DNA of 8,752 nt from Chitinophagaceae bacterium UBA5175 (lineage in GTDB: Bacteria > Bacteroidota > Bacteroidia > Chitinophagales > Chitinophagaceae): positions 1-8,752 of the forward strand of contig DHWT01000319.1 in assembly GCA_002413325.1 (NCBI GenBank). The letters run 5' to 3'. Positions 1 to 6,757 of the stretch are shown piece by piece. Below the pieces are notes generated by a model. It saw only the letters and a program-made list of their open reading frames with translations, had not been told where the DNA came from and did not search any database. The position numbers were made by a program, and so were the translations under genes. Position 1 is the stretch's first letter. Every line of letters begins with the position of its first letter.

Positions 1-1522
1 ATGAATAAGCCAGGGCGCTGGCCATACTTACCACTTCTCCGCGCCCACCACATTTACCTGCTGCGGGCACAAGTCCGAAGCCGTCAAAATATTGGGCTTC
101 GTTTGGAATCGGTGATTCCGGAGTGAAGCCGGCATCCTCTATCGCATCGGCATACAGCAGGGGTTTGATGGACGACCCTACCTGGCGTTTGGTATTCAGG
201 TTGGCATGATCGAATTTATAAGTCTTGAAGTCAATACCACCGATCCATGCTTTCACCGCACCACTCATCGGATCCATGGCCAGGAAGGCGGTTTGCATCA
301 TCTGGTGATTGTATTTAATGGAATCCAGGGGAGTCATCACCGTATCCGTTTCACGCCGTGAGTTCCAGGCAAAAACCTTCATCTGAACGGGCTGATCAAA
401 GGATTTCCGGATCTCTGCAGCCGGTATACCATCGTCTTCCATATTTTGCCAGCGTTCAGTGTGCCGGATCAGGGATTCCAGGATATTGGAATGTTCCTTC
501 CATACCAATCCCCTGCGGATTGCGGGTTGTGTATTGAGTACTTTTTGCAGGCCGGGCAACTGTTTGGCCACCGCTTCTTCGGCATAGAGCTGCATGCGTG
601 GATTGATGGTGGTATAGATCCGCAGTCCGTCTTCGTACAGATCATAGGATTCACCGGTAGCGGGATTTTTATGATCCTTACACCATTTTTTCAAATCGTC
701 CCGGATCACATCCCGGAAATAGGGTGCGAGCCCGTTATTTTCATCCAGCTTTTTATAATTGGAAAGATCGATGGGTTTCAACTTATAATTCCGCCCCTGT
801 TCTTCAGTCAGGAAATTACTTTCCACCATCCGGTTAATCACCGTATTCCTGCGCTCGATGGCGGCTTTTGGATTTTTCCTGGGGTTATACAGGGTATTAC
901 CACTCAGCATACCAATGAGCATGGCCGCTTCATCCACGGTCAGCTGATCGGGCTCTTTCTGAAAAAACGTGCGGCTGGCATTCCGGATGCCGTATACATT
1001 GTCGCCAAAAGGAACGGCATTCAGGTATAAGGCGAGGATTTCCTCCTTGGTGAAATTTCTTTCAAGGCGCACAGCGGTAATCCATTCCTTCAGTTTTTCA
1101 ATTCCGCGCCGGGCCATATTCCGGGAGCCCTGGCCCAGCATGTATTTGGCCAGCTGCTGCGTGATGGTGCTGCCGCCCCCGGCCTGCCCAAGTTTTACGA
1201 CCGCGCGCAGCACGCCCATGCCATCGATACCCGAATGTTCGTAAAATCTTTTATCTTCTGTTGAAAGCAGGGCATTGATCGCATTTCTGGAAATATCATG
1301 GTATTCCACATTGCTCCGGTTGCTTTTGTCCTTATAATACTTCCCCATCAGGGTTCCATCGTCGGCATATACTTCAGATGCCAGCATAATGGAAGGATTT
1401 TCCAGTTCTTTTAAGGAGGGAAGCGGTCCAAATGCTCCAAAATTGATCAGTACCAGCAAGAGGATAAAGGCGCCAAGACCTCCAAAAAAAATCTTCCAGA
1501 ATATCGGGTTTGCCTTTTGCAT
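1..1522 (-). CDS. Class A penicillin-binding protein 1A (glycosyltransferase/transpeptidase), C-terminus cut by window edge
   Basis: This bifunctional peptidoglycan synthase polymerises lipid II and cross-links stem peptides in the periplasm, anchored in the inner membrane. I translated 507 residues from ATG at 1522; an in-frame TAA lies four codons upstream, so the start is well bounded. Visible parts are a short cytoplasmic tail, one membrane helix (about 11-31), and a GT51 domain with the EDKRFYEHSGID motif (89-100, catalytic Glu89), GGGSTITQQLAK (115-126) and RNFTKEEILALYLN (155-168). A transpeptidase domain follows, with the SxxK motif as SSIK (450-453, nucleophile Ser450). The window ends at Ser507 of LAYS, apparently the first residue of the SxN motif, so the SxN remainder, the KTG motif and the C-terminal tail lie beyond position 1. 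Family members are usually about 750-800 residues. It follows the PorW/SprE gene by 36 bp on the same strand with no visible terminator, so co-transcription is likely. The truncation is a window artefact, not a mutation. Confidence 0.95.
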   Translation of the reverse strand, partial: MQKANPIFWKIFFGGLGAFILLLVLINFGAFGPLPSLKELENPSIMLASEVYADDGTLMGKYYKDKSNRSNVEYHDISRNAINALLSTEDKRFYEHSGIDGMGVLRAVVKLGQAGGGSTITQQLAKYMLGQGSRNMARRGIEKLKEWITAVRLERNFTKEEILALYLNAVPFGDNVYGIRNASRTFFQKEPDQLTVDEAAMLIGMLSGNTLYNPRKNPKAAIERRNTVINRMVESNFLTEEQGRNYKLKPIDLSNYKKLDENNGLAPYFRDVIRDDLKKWCKDHKNPATGESYDLYEDGLRIYTTINPRMQLYAEEAVAKQLPGLQKVLNTQPAIRRGLVWKEHSNILESLIRHTERWQNMEDDGIPAAEIRKSFDQPVQMKVFAWNSRRETDTVMTPLDSIKYNHQMMQTAFLAMDPMSGAVKAWIGGIDFKTYKFDHANLNTKRQVGSSIKPLLYADAIEDAGFTPESPIPNEAQYFDGFGLVPAAGKCGGRGEVVSMASALAYS

Positions 1523-1558
1523 ATTTTTATTTTATAACAGAGAATTCAATATAAGTCA

Positions 1559-4537
1559 TTATTTGGCCGGTGGAAATTTATCGGGGGCATAAACCGATAA
1601 GAATTTCTTATACAACGGTATGTCCTTATTTACTTTCAGTATTTCCAGGTTCTGATCATCGATGATGATGAAGAAATATTTAATTGCCGGCAGCCAGGGA
1701 ATGATTTCACGCGGAGCCGCATTGCCGGCCTTATCCAGGTATGCCATTGCCGCCGCCGCATCGTCAAATCCATGTATGACCATCATTTTGGTCGTATCGC
1801 TGAGAGCCAGCTGACTGGTCTCATAATTTTTCCCATAAAAATTTTCGCGGTTATACCGGTCAAATGCATTTTTTGATTCGGTGACATATACCGGGTCCAC
1901 TTTCGTCATAACCAATGCCACGGCCTGCGGTTTGCCGGGCGTCCAGGTAAAGGGCGAGACAAACAGTGCCTGTCTTTTTAACTGGGCCGGATCAGGCATT
2001 TTTATGACGACCTGGCTGCTGTCTCTTTTTAATTTTTCAGCATTCACAGACTTCCCTTTCGCTGCCGCCGAATCACCTGTTTTCGGTTGTTCATTCCCGT
2101 TGACCACGCGGGTGATGCTGTCTTCCGGCATCCGGGTCACATGGAGATTTCTCAGGTAATTTTCTATCCGTTCCCGCTCATTCAAAACCCGAAGCACATT
2201 CTTTGCCTTGGCGGCCATCAGGGTGCCCTGGTATTTGGTGATGATCTTATTCAGCGTCACCTTCCCGATACTGTCGTACCGGTAATGTATATAATAAAGT
2301 GCTTCAATATATAACAATTGAGGCGTCCAGTATTTTTCACCATACATGCTGTCCAGCTTCAGCTTTCCGGCAGCGGCTTCGTCAAAATGCCCTTCAATCA
2401 GCTGTTCGTATACTTTTTCATAGGCCCGGGTTGCCTGTGTCCGGATGGGCAGGTCTTCAGGTCCTTTCGGCGGATTTTCAATCAGGGAAATGTACCGGCC
2501 TGAAGGGAACTTTTGTTTCATTAACGCCAGGATACGGGCTGCATTGAGTGAATCATTGAGGTGGATATAACAGTAATATTGATTGTACAGGGCTTCCTGG
2601 TAAAACCGGGTTTCGGGAAATTGGTTTTCCAGGCTATCATATATGTTGATGGCATTGCGGTAATCCGGAATATAATCCTGCAGAGATTTGCCAAGCGCAA
2701 AAAGTGCATTTTCCACAGAGTCCTTAGACTTCTTCAGTTTTTCAGGCGTGAGCGGGACGGCCTCCAGCAGGCTTTGAGCAGTAAGTTGCGCAGCCGGGGC
2801 GACAGCGGGTGCTGTTTCCGCACCATTCTGGCGCAGGTTACCTGCCGGTGCGGGACCGGTGATCTGTTTATTGATCATGGACTGTGCTTCCCAGTAATCT
2901 ACATTGGGCCGGTTCCCCCATTTGGATTTGAAATCGTTGTATCCCTTTGCCTTCAGTCCCTGGTTATAAAAATACCATTCCCCGGTCGAACCGGTATTGA
3001 ACATATTGGTATTTGGGTTATTTGTATTGAAACCATAACCACCGGATTCGACACCATTATCTTCATCAGCCAGGCCCTGCTGTTTCCGGATGGCACGCAG
3101 CATTTTTTTAATATAGGAATCTCTATCAGCAGGGGTCATGGCAGCGATGCGCTGGAGACTGTCCTGTCTTTGAAGGATAAGGATCTGCGGAACAATCCGG
3201 CTGAGCGCCTCTTTTCGGTCGAGCATTATTTTCAGGGAATCCGCAATCGCCACATTGTTCACGTTGACGCTGTCATATGAATATTTGGCCTCGGGATACA
3301 TTTTCTCGCTCATGAATATCCATCCGAGTTTCAGGAATGCACGGTCCCGGTTATATCCCTGTCCGGTTGCATGATCAATACATTTTTTGAAATAATACCG
3401 GGCAGCCGCCTTGTTATTTCTTTCGAGTTCCATTTCGGCCTCCACATAATAAATCACATCCAGATAAGGCTCATATATTTCTTTCTTCGTCATGCGCCGG
3501 AGGGCATCCAGGTTTTTCTGAATATAATTCCCGTTTGCGCCATTCCCCTGGTTCTGCCGGATGGCATTCAGGCGGGCATATACTTCCAGGGCCGGGTCCA
3601 GTGTTCGGGAAGATGATTTCTCAAACCAGGTTTTTGATTCAGCCGGTTTGCCGGCAAGTTCATACAGCTGGCCAATCAGAAATTCCCAACGCGCCTGTTC
3701 ACCGGGTTCGGCTGTATTGTCCAGCGCAAGAATCAGATGATATGCGGCACTGTCCCACTGTTTGATTTTATAAAACCACAAAGCCTGCATTTCATGCAGG
3801 GCGGGTTTTAAACGATCAGGAAAATTCGGATCCTTTTTGAGTACTTCTATCAGCACAGCCCCGCGATCGAGTTGTTCCTGCTGGATATATGTGTGTATCT
3901 GCCAGATAAAAGATTCGTTGCGGCTGGGCGGCTGGCTGAATGTTTTCTTTACAATATTTGTTTTTTCATTGGTAGCAATGGTAAAAGAGTTGCCGCCTTC
4001 TTCCTGGTTACTTCCGATGGGGAGCGGGTACCCGTCCTTGTCCCGGGGAGCAAAAGCGTAATTCACAAACTGAAAAAGGATACGGGCTGAATCCAGGTTG
4101 TTCTTGTAGAAATAAGCCCTGCCCATCAGCATGTATAAATTGTCGGTCCAGTTATTCCGCATGTCGCGCAGGAGGATGGCTGTATTCACTTTGTCGATAA
4201 CGGAATCCAGGTTGCGTTTATCCCTCGACGTGGTCTCCAGTGAATAGTTGTAAAAAGGAAGAAGCCGGGTATAGTCTTCTCTGAACTGGGCCTTTGCCCG
4301 GACCAGCACGTCGTTCAGCTTATTATCGGCGTTGAAATAGAAATTATAATGGGTAATACTGTTTTGGATCAGCTGGCGGGGAACGTTCCACTTGGTTTCT
4401 GTGGTTTTCTCATAACCCAGGGTGCGGTTTTCATACTTGGCCGGTTTTTTCAGGTCATACTCAATCCCTGCCTGGCCGGATCCGGTCAGGTAAAAGAAAA
4501 AAACAAAGCATATCACTGAGGTAACGATTCGTTTCAC
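1559..4537 (-). CDS. sprE: PorW/SprE-type TPR protein of the type IX secretion system / gliding motility
   Basis: This large TPR protein of 992 residues resembles SprE (Flavobacterium) and PorW (Porphyromonas), which link the periplasmic PorK/N ring to the outer membrane secretion pore. From family memory, the diagnostic N-terminal stretch is ITHYNFYFNA (61-70) through LLPFYNY (92-98), LRDMRNNW (123-130) and FVNYAFAPRDKDGYPLPIGS (157-176). SQPPSRNESFIWQIHTYI (201-218) and the C-terminal IIIDDQNLEILKVNKD (957-972) also fit. TPR-like helical repeats cover about 130-430 and 605-790. Between them is a Gly/Asn-rich and Ala/Pro-rich linker (about 490-590). A longer reading frame starts at TTG 4564, but I prefer GTG at 4537, which gives a clean signal peptide, MKRIVTSVICFVFFFYLTGS, with likely signal peptidase I cleavage after Ala23. 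Family members are often lipoproteins; no proper lipobox is seen here. It is the first gene of a probable operon with PBP1A and is divergent from the anchor-bactofilin pair. Family assignment is fairly sure; the symbol is by resemblance. Confidence 0.85.
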   Translation of the reverse strand: MKRIVTSVICFVFFFYLTGSGQAGIEYDLKKPAKYENRTLGYEKTTETKWNVPRQLIQNSITHYNFYFNADNKLNDVLVRAKAQFREDYTRLLPFYNYSLETTSRDKRNLDSVIDKVNTAILLRDMRNNWTDNLYMLMGRAYFYKNNLDSARILFQFVNYAFAPRDKDGYPLPIGSNQEEGGNSFTIATNEKTNIVKKTFSQPPSRNESFIWQIHTYIQQEQLDRGAVLIEVLKKDPNFPDRLKPALHEMQALWFYKIKQWDSAAYHLILALDNTAEPGEQARWEFLIGQLYELAGKPAESKTWFEKSSSRTLDPALEVYARLNAIRQNQGNGANGNYIQKNLDALRRMTKKEIYEPYLDVIYYVEAEMELERNNKAAARYYFKKCIDHATGQGYNRDRAFLKLGWIFMSEKMYPEAKYSYDSVNVNNVAIADSLKIMLDRKEALSRIVPQILILQRQDSLQRIAAMTPADRDSYIKKMLRAIRKQQGLADEDNGVESGGYGFNTNNPNTNMFNTGSTGEWYFYNQGLKAKGYNDFKSKWGNRPNVDYWEAQSMINKQITGPAPAGNLRQNGAETAPAVAPAAQLTAQSLLEAVPLTPEKLKKSKDSVENALFALGKSLQDYIPDYRNAINIYDSLENQFPETRFYQEALYNQYYCYIHLNDSLNAARILALMKQKFPSGRYISLIENPPKGPEDLPIRTQATRAYEKVYEQLIEGHFDEAAAGKLKLDSMYGEKYWTPQLLYIEALYYIHYRYDSIGKVTLNKIITKYQGTLMAAKAKNVLRVLNERERIENYLRNLHVTRMPEDSITRVVNGNEQPKTGDSAAAKGKSVNAEKLKRDSSQVVIKMPDPAQLKRQALFVSPFTWTPGKPQAVALVMTKVDPVYVTESKNAFDRYNRENFYGKNYETSQLALSDTTKMMVIHGFDDAAAAMAYLDKAGNAAPREIIPWLPAIKYFFIIIDDQNLEILKVNKDIPLYKKFLSVYAPDKFPPAK

Positions 4538-4677
4538 TCTTCGCCCTTTAGGATTCCCATGCAAACTAAATTGTTATTAACTGATAAACCCTCATTTTAT
4601 TTTAAAAAACCGTCAATTTAAGGCTGTTTTAACCTGCAAACCAATAACTTGTTATCTTTAGGTTGCAATATCACCTT
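4538..4677. promoter_or_regulatory. Divergent AT-rich promoter region between sprE and the anchor-bactofilin pair
   Basis: This 140-bp AT-rich spacer separates two divergent transcription units and must hold both promoters. On the plus strand TATCTTTA (4653-4660) matches the Bacteroidota -7 consensus TAnnTTTG at all but the last base, 17 nt before the ATG at 4678, but no TTG sits at the expected -33 position. On the minus strand two near matches are seen, TTAGTTTG (4569-4562) and TTGGTTTG (4644-4637), each with one deviation. None is a perfect site, so the exact promoters are uncertain. No strong hairpin or operator palindrome was seen. Confidence 0.4.
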
Positions 4678-5073
4678 ATGGCCAAATTCGATGCCAATTC
4701 CACATTAAAAAGACTACAAAACCGGTACAGGCTGGTAGTCATGAACGACGATACCTACGAAGAAGTCGTCACCTTTAAACTTTCCCGGCTCAGCGTATAT
4801 GTATTTCTCAGCACGGTTTTTGTATTACTTACCGGGCTTACAGTGGCTTTAATCGTGTTTACTCCATTAAAGCTTTATATACCGGGTTATGGAGATTTTA
4901 ATAATACTACGGAGTTACGTGAACTAAAAATACGTACTGATTCGTTAGAGCAGGAGATGAGGTACCGCGATCAGTATTTTCAGAGTTTGAGAAACGTGCT
5001 GGAGGGAAGCAGTTCTGTAAAAACGGATACCACCTTGCTTAAAATTCCGAAAACGGAAAAAATAGACGATTAA
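4678..5073 (+). CDS. Single-pass membrane protein resembling the N-terminal anchor of bactofilin-linked M23 peptidases, no peptidase domain
   Basis: This small inner membrane protein of 131 residues has no assigned function. The cytoplasmic N-terminus is basic and contains RYRLVVMNDDTYEE (16-29) and VTFKLSRLSVYVF (31-43). One membrane helix follows (about 38-62), then FTPLKLYIPGY (61-71), then a charged probable coiled coil (about 78-110) ending in a short polar tail. From memory, this combination is typical of the N-terminal region of Bacteroidota M23 metallopeptidases, in which a LytM domain follows the coiled coil. Here the frame stops just after the coiled coil, and the bactofilin gene starts 12 bp later, so no peptidase domain is present in any frame. 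I chose ATG at 4678 over the in-frame TTG at 4663 because it is an ATG and MAKFD suits the family. Tight spacing suggests co-transcription and a physical partnership with the bactofilin. Coding is confident; the family relation is inference. Confidence 0.85.
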   Translation: MAKFDANSTLKRLQNRYRLVVMNDDTYEEVVTFKLSRLSVYVFLSTVFVLLTGLTVALIVFTPLKLYIPGYGDFNNTTELRELKIRTDSLEQEMRYRDQYFQSLRNVLEGSSSVKTDTTLLKIPKTEKIDD

Positions 5074-5085
5074 AATCTGATACCA

Positions 5086-5535
5086 ATGTTTAATAGCAAA
5101 TCAAAATCTGAGGCAGCTGAATCAGTTGCACCTACCGGCAGTGCCAGTCTCATCGGCAGCGGAACATCCTTAAAAGGCGATATGACCAGTAACGGCGACC
5201 TCCGTATTGACGGAACCCTGGTGGGTAATATCATCTGTTCGTCCAAAGTCATCATCGGTGCAAACGGGGTGGTAGAAGGCGATATCAGTGGCCAGCAGGC
5301 GGATATTATGGGTAAAGTAACCGGAACCATCAAGGTAAAGGAACTCCTCCAGCTGAAAAGTAATTGCCAGGTCAATGGTAACCTGCATGCCGCCAAGCTG
5401 CAAATAGAGCCAGCTGCCAATTTTAACGGACAATGTCATATGGTTCAGGAGCCGGTGGTTTCTAACCCGGGTAAATCCGGTTCTTCTTCCCATAAAGATG
5501 ATTATTCGAAAACACCGTCTCTGGCAATTTCCTGA
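5086..5535 (+). CDS. Bactofilin family polymer-forming cytoskeletal protein
   Basis: Bactofilins assemble without nucleotide into filaments on the inner membrane and position cell wall enzymes. The product is 149 residues, normal for the family. The core right-handed beta-helix spans about 20-118, with the characteristic repeating Gly/hydrophobic pattern: GTSLKGDMTSNGDLRIDGTL (26-45), VIIGANGVVEGDISGQ (55-70), and further turns to about 116. The N-terminus MFNSKSK resembles the short membrane-targeting peptide known from other bactofilins (MF followed by spaced Lys). The C-terminal tail (about 120-149) is Ser/Pro-rich and probably disordered. The gene lies 12 bp downstream of the membrane anchor gene, matching the common pairing of bactofilins with M23 endopeptidases in cell-shape modules, except that the peptidase domain is missing here. 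A region of repeats and hairpins follows the stop codon. Confidence 0.93.
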   Translation: MFNSKSKSEAAESVAPTGSASLIGSGTSLKGDMTSNGDLRIDGTLVGNIICSSKVIIGANGVVEGDISGQQADIMGKVTGTIKVKELLQLKSNCQVNGNLHAAKLQIEPAANFNGQCHMVQEPVVSNPGKSGSSSHKDDYSKTPSLAIS

Positions 5536-5540
5536 TATCA

Positions 5541-5575
5541 GCCTAAAGCTTAATGCTTAACGCATAACGTTTAAC
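5541..5575 (+). repeat. Five tandem degenerate heptamers (consensus GCTTAAC)
   Basis: Directly readable as five consecutive 7-bp units: GCCTAAA, GCTTAAT, GCTTAAC, GCATAAC, GTTTAAC. G1, T4, A5 and A6 are invariant. The array begins 5 bp after the bactofilin stop codon. Similar single units recur downstream at 5624-5630 (GCCTATA), 5686-5692 (GCTTAAA) and 5695-5701 (GCCTAAT). The function is unknown; it could be an intergenic repeat family, a protein-binding array or a remnant of slippage. Confidence 0.7.
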
Positions 5576-5599
5576 ACGTTGTGCGAGCGGGTCCTTCAT

Positions 5600-5625
5600 G
5601 CTAAAAAGACTTTCGGTTTTTTAGC
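5600..5625 (+). terminator. Possible intrinsic terminator after bactofilin
   Basis: The arms GCTAAAAA (5600-5607) and TTTTTAGC (5618-5625) are perfectly complementary around a 10-nt loop, with an A-rich left arm and a T-rich right arm. Extra C-G and G-T pairs inside a TTTC loop are possible with one mismatch. This could act as a weak terminator for the anchor-bactofilin unit, and by symmetry in both directions. There is little GC in the stem, so the call is tentative. Confidence 0.35.
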
Positions 5626-5629
5626 CTAT

Positions 5630-5650
5630 AAAAGGCTTTGGGCTTTAGGC
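5630..5650 (-). repeat. Inverted copies of the heptamer (three units)
   Basis: On the minus strand this reads GCCTAAA, GCCCAAA, GCCTTTT, the same unit type as the array at 5541-5575 but in opposite orientation. The outermost unit makes a perfect 10-bp inverted repeat with the first array unit (AGCCTAAAGC at 5540-5549 against GCTTTAGGCT at 5642-5651), so the whole segment 5540-5651 could close as one long stem-loop containing the smaller hairpins. AGCCT (5623-5627) and AGGCT (5633-5637) also pair. Confidence 0.55.
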
Positions 5651-5655
5651 TTACA

Positions 5656-5672
5656 CAGACGATTGGCGTCTG
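5656..5672. repeat. Short inverted repeat CAGACG-N5-CGTCTG
   Basis: A perfect 6-bp inverted repeat with a 5-nt loop (ATTGG), 56 bp before the start codon of the four-helix membrane protein and 26 bp upstream of the putative TAATTTTG promoter element. It could be an operator, part of the larger folded intergenic RNA, or chance. It has no following T-run, so it is not a terminator. Confidence 0.35.
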
Positions 5673-5697
5673 CGTTCACCGTTCTGCTTAAAAGGCC

Positions 5698-5705
5698 TAA
5701 TTTTG
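5698..5705 (+). promoter_or_regulatory. Putative -7 element TAATTTTG before the four-helix protein gene
   Basis: TAATTTTG is an exact match to the Bacteroidota primary sigma factor -7 consensus TAnnTTTG, 22 nt upstream of the ATG at 5728. The -33 position shows TTC (5675-5677, spacing 20) instead of TTG, so the site is incomplete. It overlaps a single heptamer unit (5695-5701). Confidence 0.45.
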
Positions 5706-5727
5706 CCGGGATTTTAATCCATCCTGC

Positions 5728-6129
5728 ATGCCAAACGGATCTTTCCGCACAGCTTATTTGCCATTGTTTTACCTGTTCGGGGGGCTGAGCATCCTCTTCC
5801 TGTTCTTATGGATCGTCCTGCCGGGAACCGGGATTGACTACCGGGTTTTACTTTGGGGTAACCTCCTGTTATTTATTGTGGGTTATGTATCGGTGTCCAT
5901 GAGTTCAAAGGCGCTGGAACATAAAAAAGTACAGGTGTTTTTGCGACTAGTTTACGGTTCTTTTTTAATGAAGTTTTTTGTCCTGGCTGCCGGGGCCTTT
6001 ATTTATATCGCCCTCTTTAAAAAAAATATCAATAAGCCGGCCCTTTTCTCATGCTTCGGCCTGTATTTCCTGTATACTTTTATTGAAGTCCGTTCGGTGA
6101 TGAAACAGCGTAAAAAGTCAAATGCCTAA
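5728..6129 (+). CDS. Four-helix membrane protein, possibly AtpI-like
   Basis: A hydrophobic protein of 133 residues with four probable membrane helices (about 10-31, 39-58, 76-97, 103-122) and a basic C-terminus (VRSVMKQRKKSNA). No catalytic motif is visible. The second half, with a KFFVLAAGAFIYIALFKK helix followed by a FLYTFIEV helix, recalls the small membrane protein that in many Bacteroidota lies just before atpB in the ATP synthase operon, often after a bactofilin gene. Here a bactofilin does precede it, but no AtpZ or ATP synthase gene is present, so this kinship is inference. The start is ATG 5728; a TAnnTTTG element lies 22 nt upstream. Its last 8 bp overlap the start of the SprT-like gene, so the two are probably translated from one mRNA. 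Alternative: an unrelated hypothetical membrane protein. Confidence 0.8.
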   Translation: MPNGSFRTAYLPLFYLFGGLSILFLFLWIVLPGTGIDYRVLLWGNLLLFIVGYVSVSMSSKALEHKKVQVFLRLVYGSFLMKFFVLAAGAFIYIALFKKNINKPALFSCFGLYFLYTFIEVRSVMKQRKKSNA

Positions 6130-6757
6130 AAAGGAAGCACCCCTCGAATACCTGGAGAATTATCTGCCGTCCGGCGCATCAGGGAAATTATTGGAATACC
6201 TGCACCGGTATCAGGTGCACCTTACGATTACCCGCACCCGTAAAACCATTTTGGGAGACTACCGGCATGCGACCGGAACCGACCACCACCGGATCAGCGT
6301 AAACGGCAGCCTGAATCAGTATGCATTCCTGATTACCGTCATTCATGAAATCGGTCACCTGATCACTTTTCAGCAATATGGCAACCGGGTCTATTCCCAT
6401 GGTAAAGAATGGAAGCAGGCCTACCGCGCGGTGCTGGAAGATTTTATGGGACTTAAACTATTTCCCTCCGACCTGCATCATACGCTCCTGAAATCCATGC
6501 ACGACCTGCCGGCCAGCAGTTGTTCGGACGTCAACCTGACAAGGGTATTGAAAAACTATGATCGGCGGGATCAAACCGTGTTGGTGGAGGATATCATGGA
6601 AGGCTCCCATTTTAAAACGTCGGATGGCAGGATGTTTAAACGGGGCAGACAGATCCGCAAAAGAATTGAATGTGCTGAATTGCGTTCCGGGAAACTGTAC
6701 CTGTTCAGTCCCGTATATGAAGTGCTGCCGGTCAGTCATTCATTCAGGAGCCAATAA
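6122..6757 (+). CDS. SprT-like zinc metalloprotease domain protein
   Basis: A soluble protein of 211 residues with no signal peptide, predicted to be cytoplasmic. The zincin active site HEIGH is at 75-79 (His75, Glu76, His79), and a probable third ligand, His93, lies in YSHGKEWKQAY (91-101), the arrangement of SprT-family proteins. The C-terminal third (about 145-200) is basic and beta-rich, with a GRMFKRGRQIRKRIEC segment (169-184). The paired cysteines of the zinc ribbon found in many SprT proteins are absent; only Cys134 and Cys184 are seen. Substrates are unknown in bacteria; the related eukaryotic SPRTN cleaves DNA-protein crosslinks. The start ATG overlaps the preceding gene by 8 bp in another frame, suggesting translational coupling. 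Note that sprT here is unrelated to the gliding genes named spr. Confidence 0.88.
   Translation: MPKKEAPLEYLENYLPSGASGKLLEYLHRYQVHLTITRTRKTILGDYRHATGTDHHRISVNGSLNQYAFLITVIHEIGHLITFQQYGNRVYSHGKEWKQAYRAVLEDFMGLKLFPSDLHHTLLKSMHDLPASSCSDVNLTRVLKNYDRRDQTVLVEDIMEGSHFKTSDGRMFKRGRQIRKRIECAELRSGKLYLFSPVYEVLPVSHSFRSQ

Noticed and set aside
446..1030. 194-codon plus-strand open frame
   Set aside because: It is antisense to the well-supported PBP1A gene, lies over its GT51-transpeptidase region, and has no recognisable domain. It is a shadow of the codon pattern on the other strand.
2561..3280. 239-codon plus-strand open frame
   Set aside because: It is antisense to the middle of the PorW/SprE gene, has no sensible domain or upstream signal, and its composition reads like a reverse-strand shadow.
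4538..4564. TTG at 4564 as the start of the PorW/SprE gene
   Set aside because: It adds HGNPKGRR before the signal peptide without a clear ribosome site. GTG at 4537 gives a compact standard signal peptide, although the longer form cannot be fully excluded.
5070..5493. Two overlapping minus-strand open frames over the bactofilin gene
   Set aside because: The plus strand encodes a clear bactofilin with a family-typical length. The antisense frames have no recognisable features.
5540..5701. Heptamer array considered as a CRISPR array or insertion-sequence end
   Set aside because: The units are 7 bp with no spacers of uniform length, and there is no transposase, target duplication or cas gene nearby.
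5579..5788. 69-codon plus-strand open frame that could have been an AtpZ gene between the bactofilin and the four-helix protein
   Set aside because: The translation has no paired membrane helices as AtpZ would, it covers the repeat and hairpin region, and it runs into the start of the next gene in another frame.
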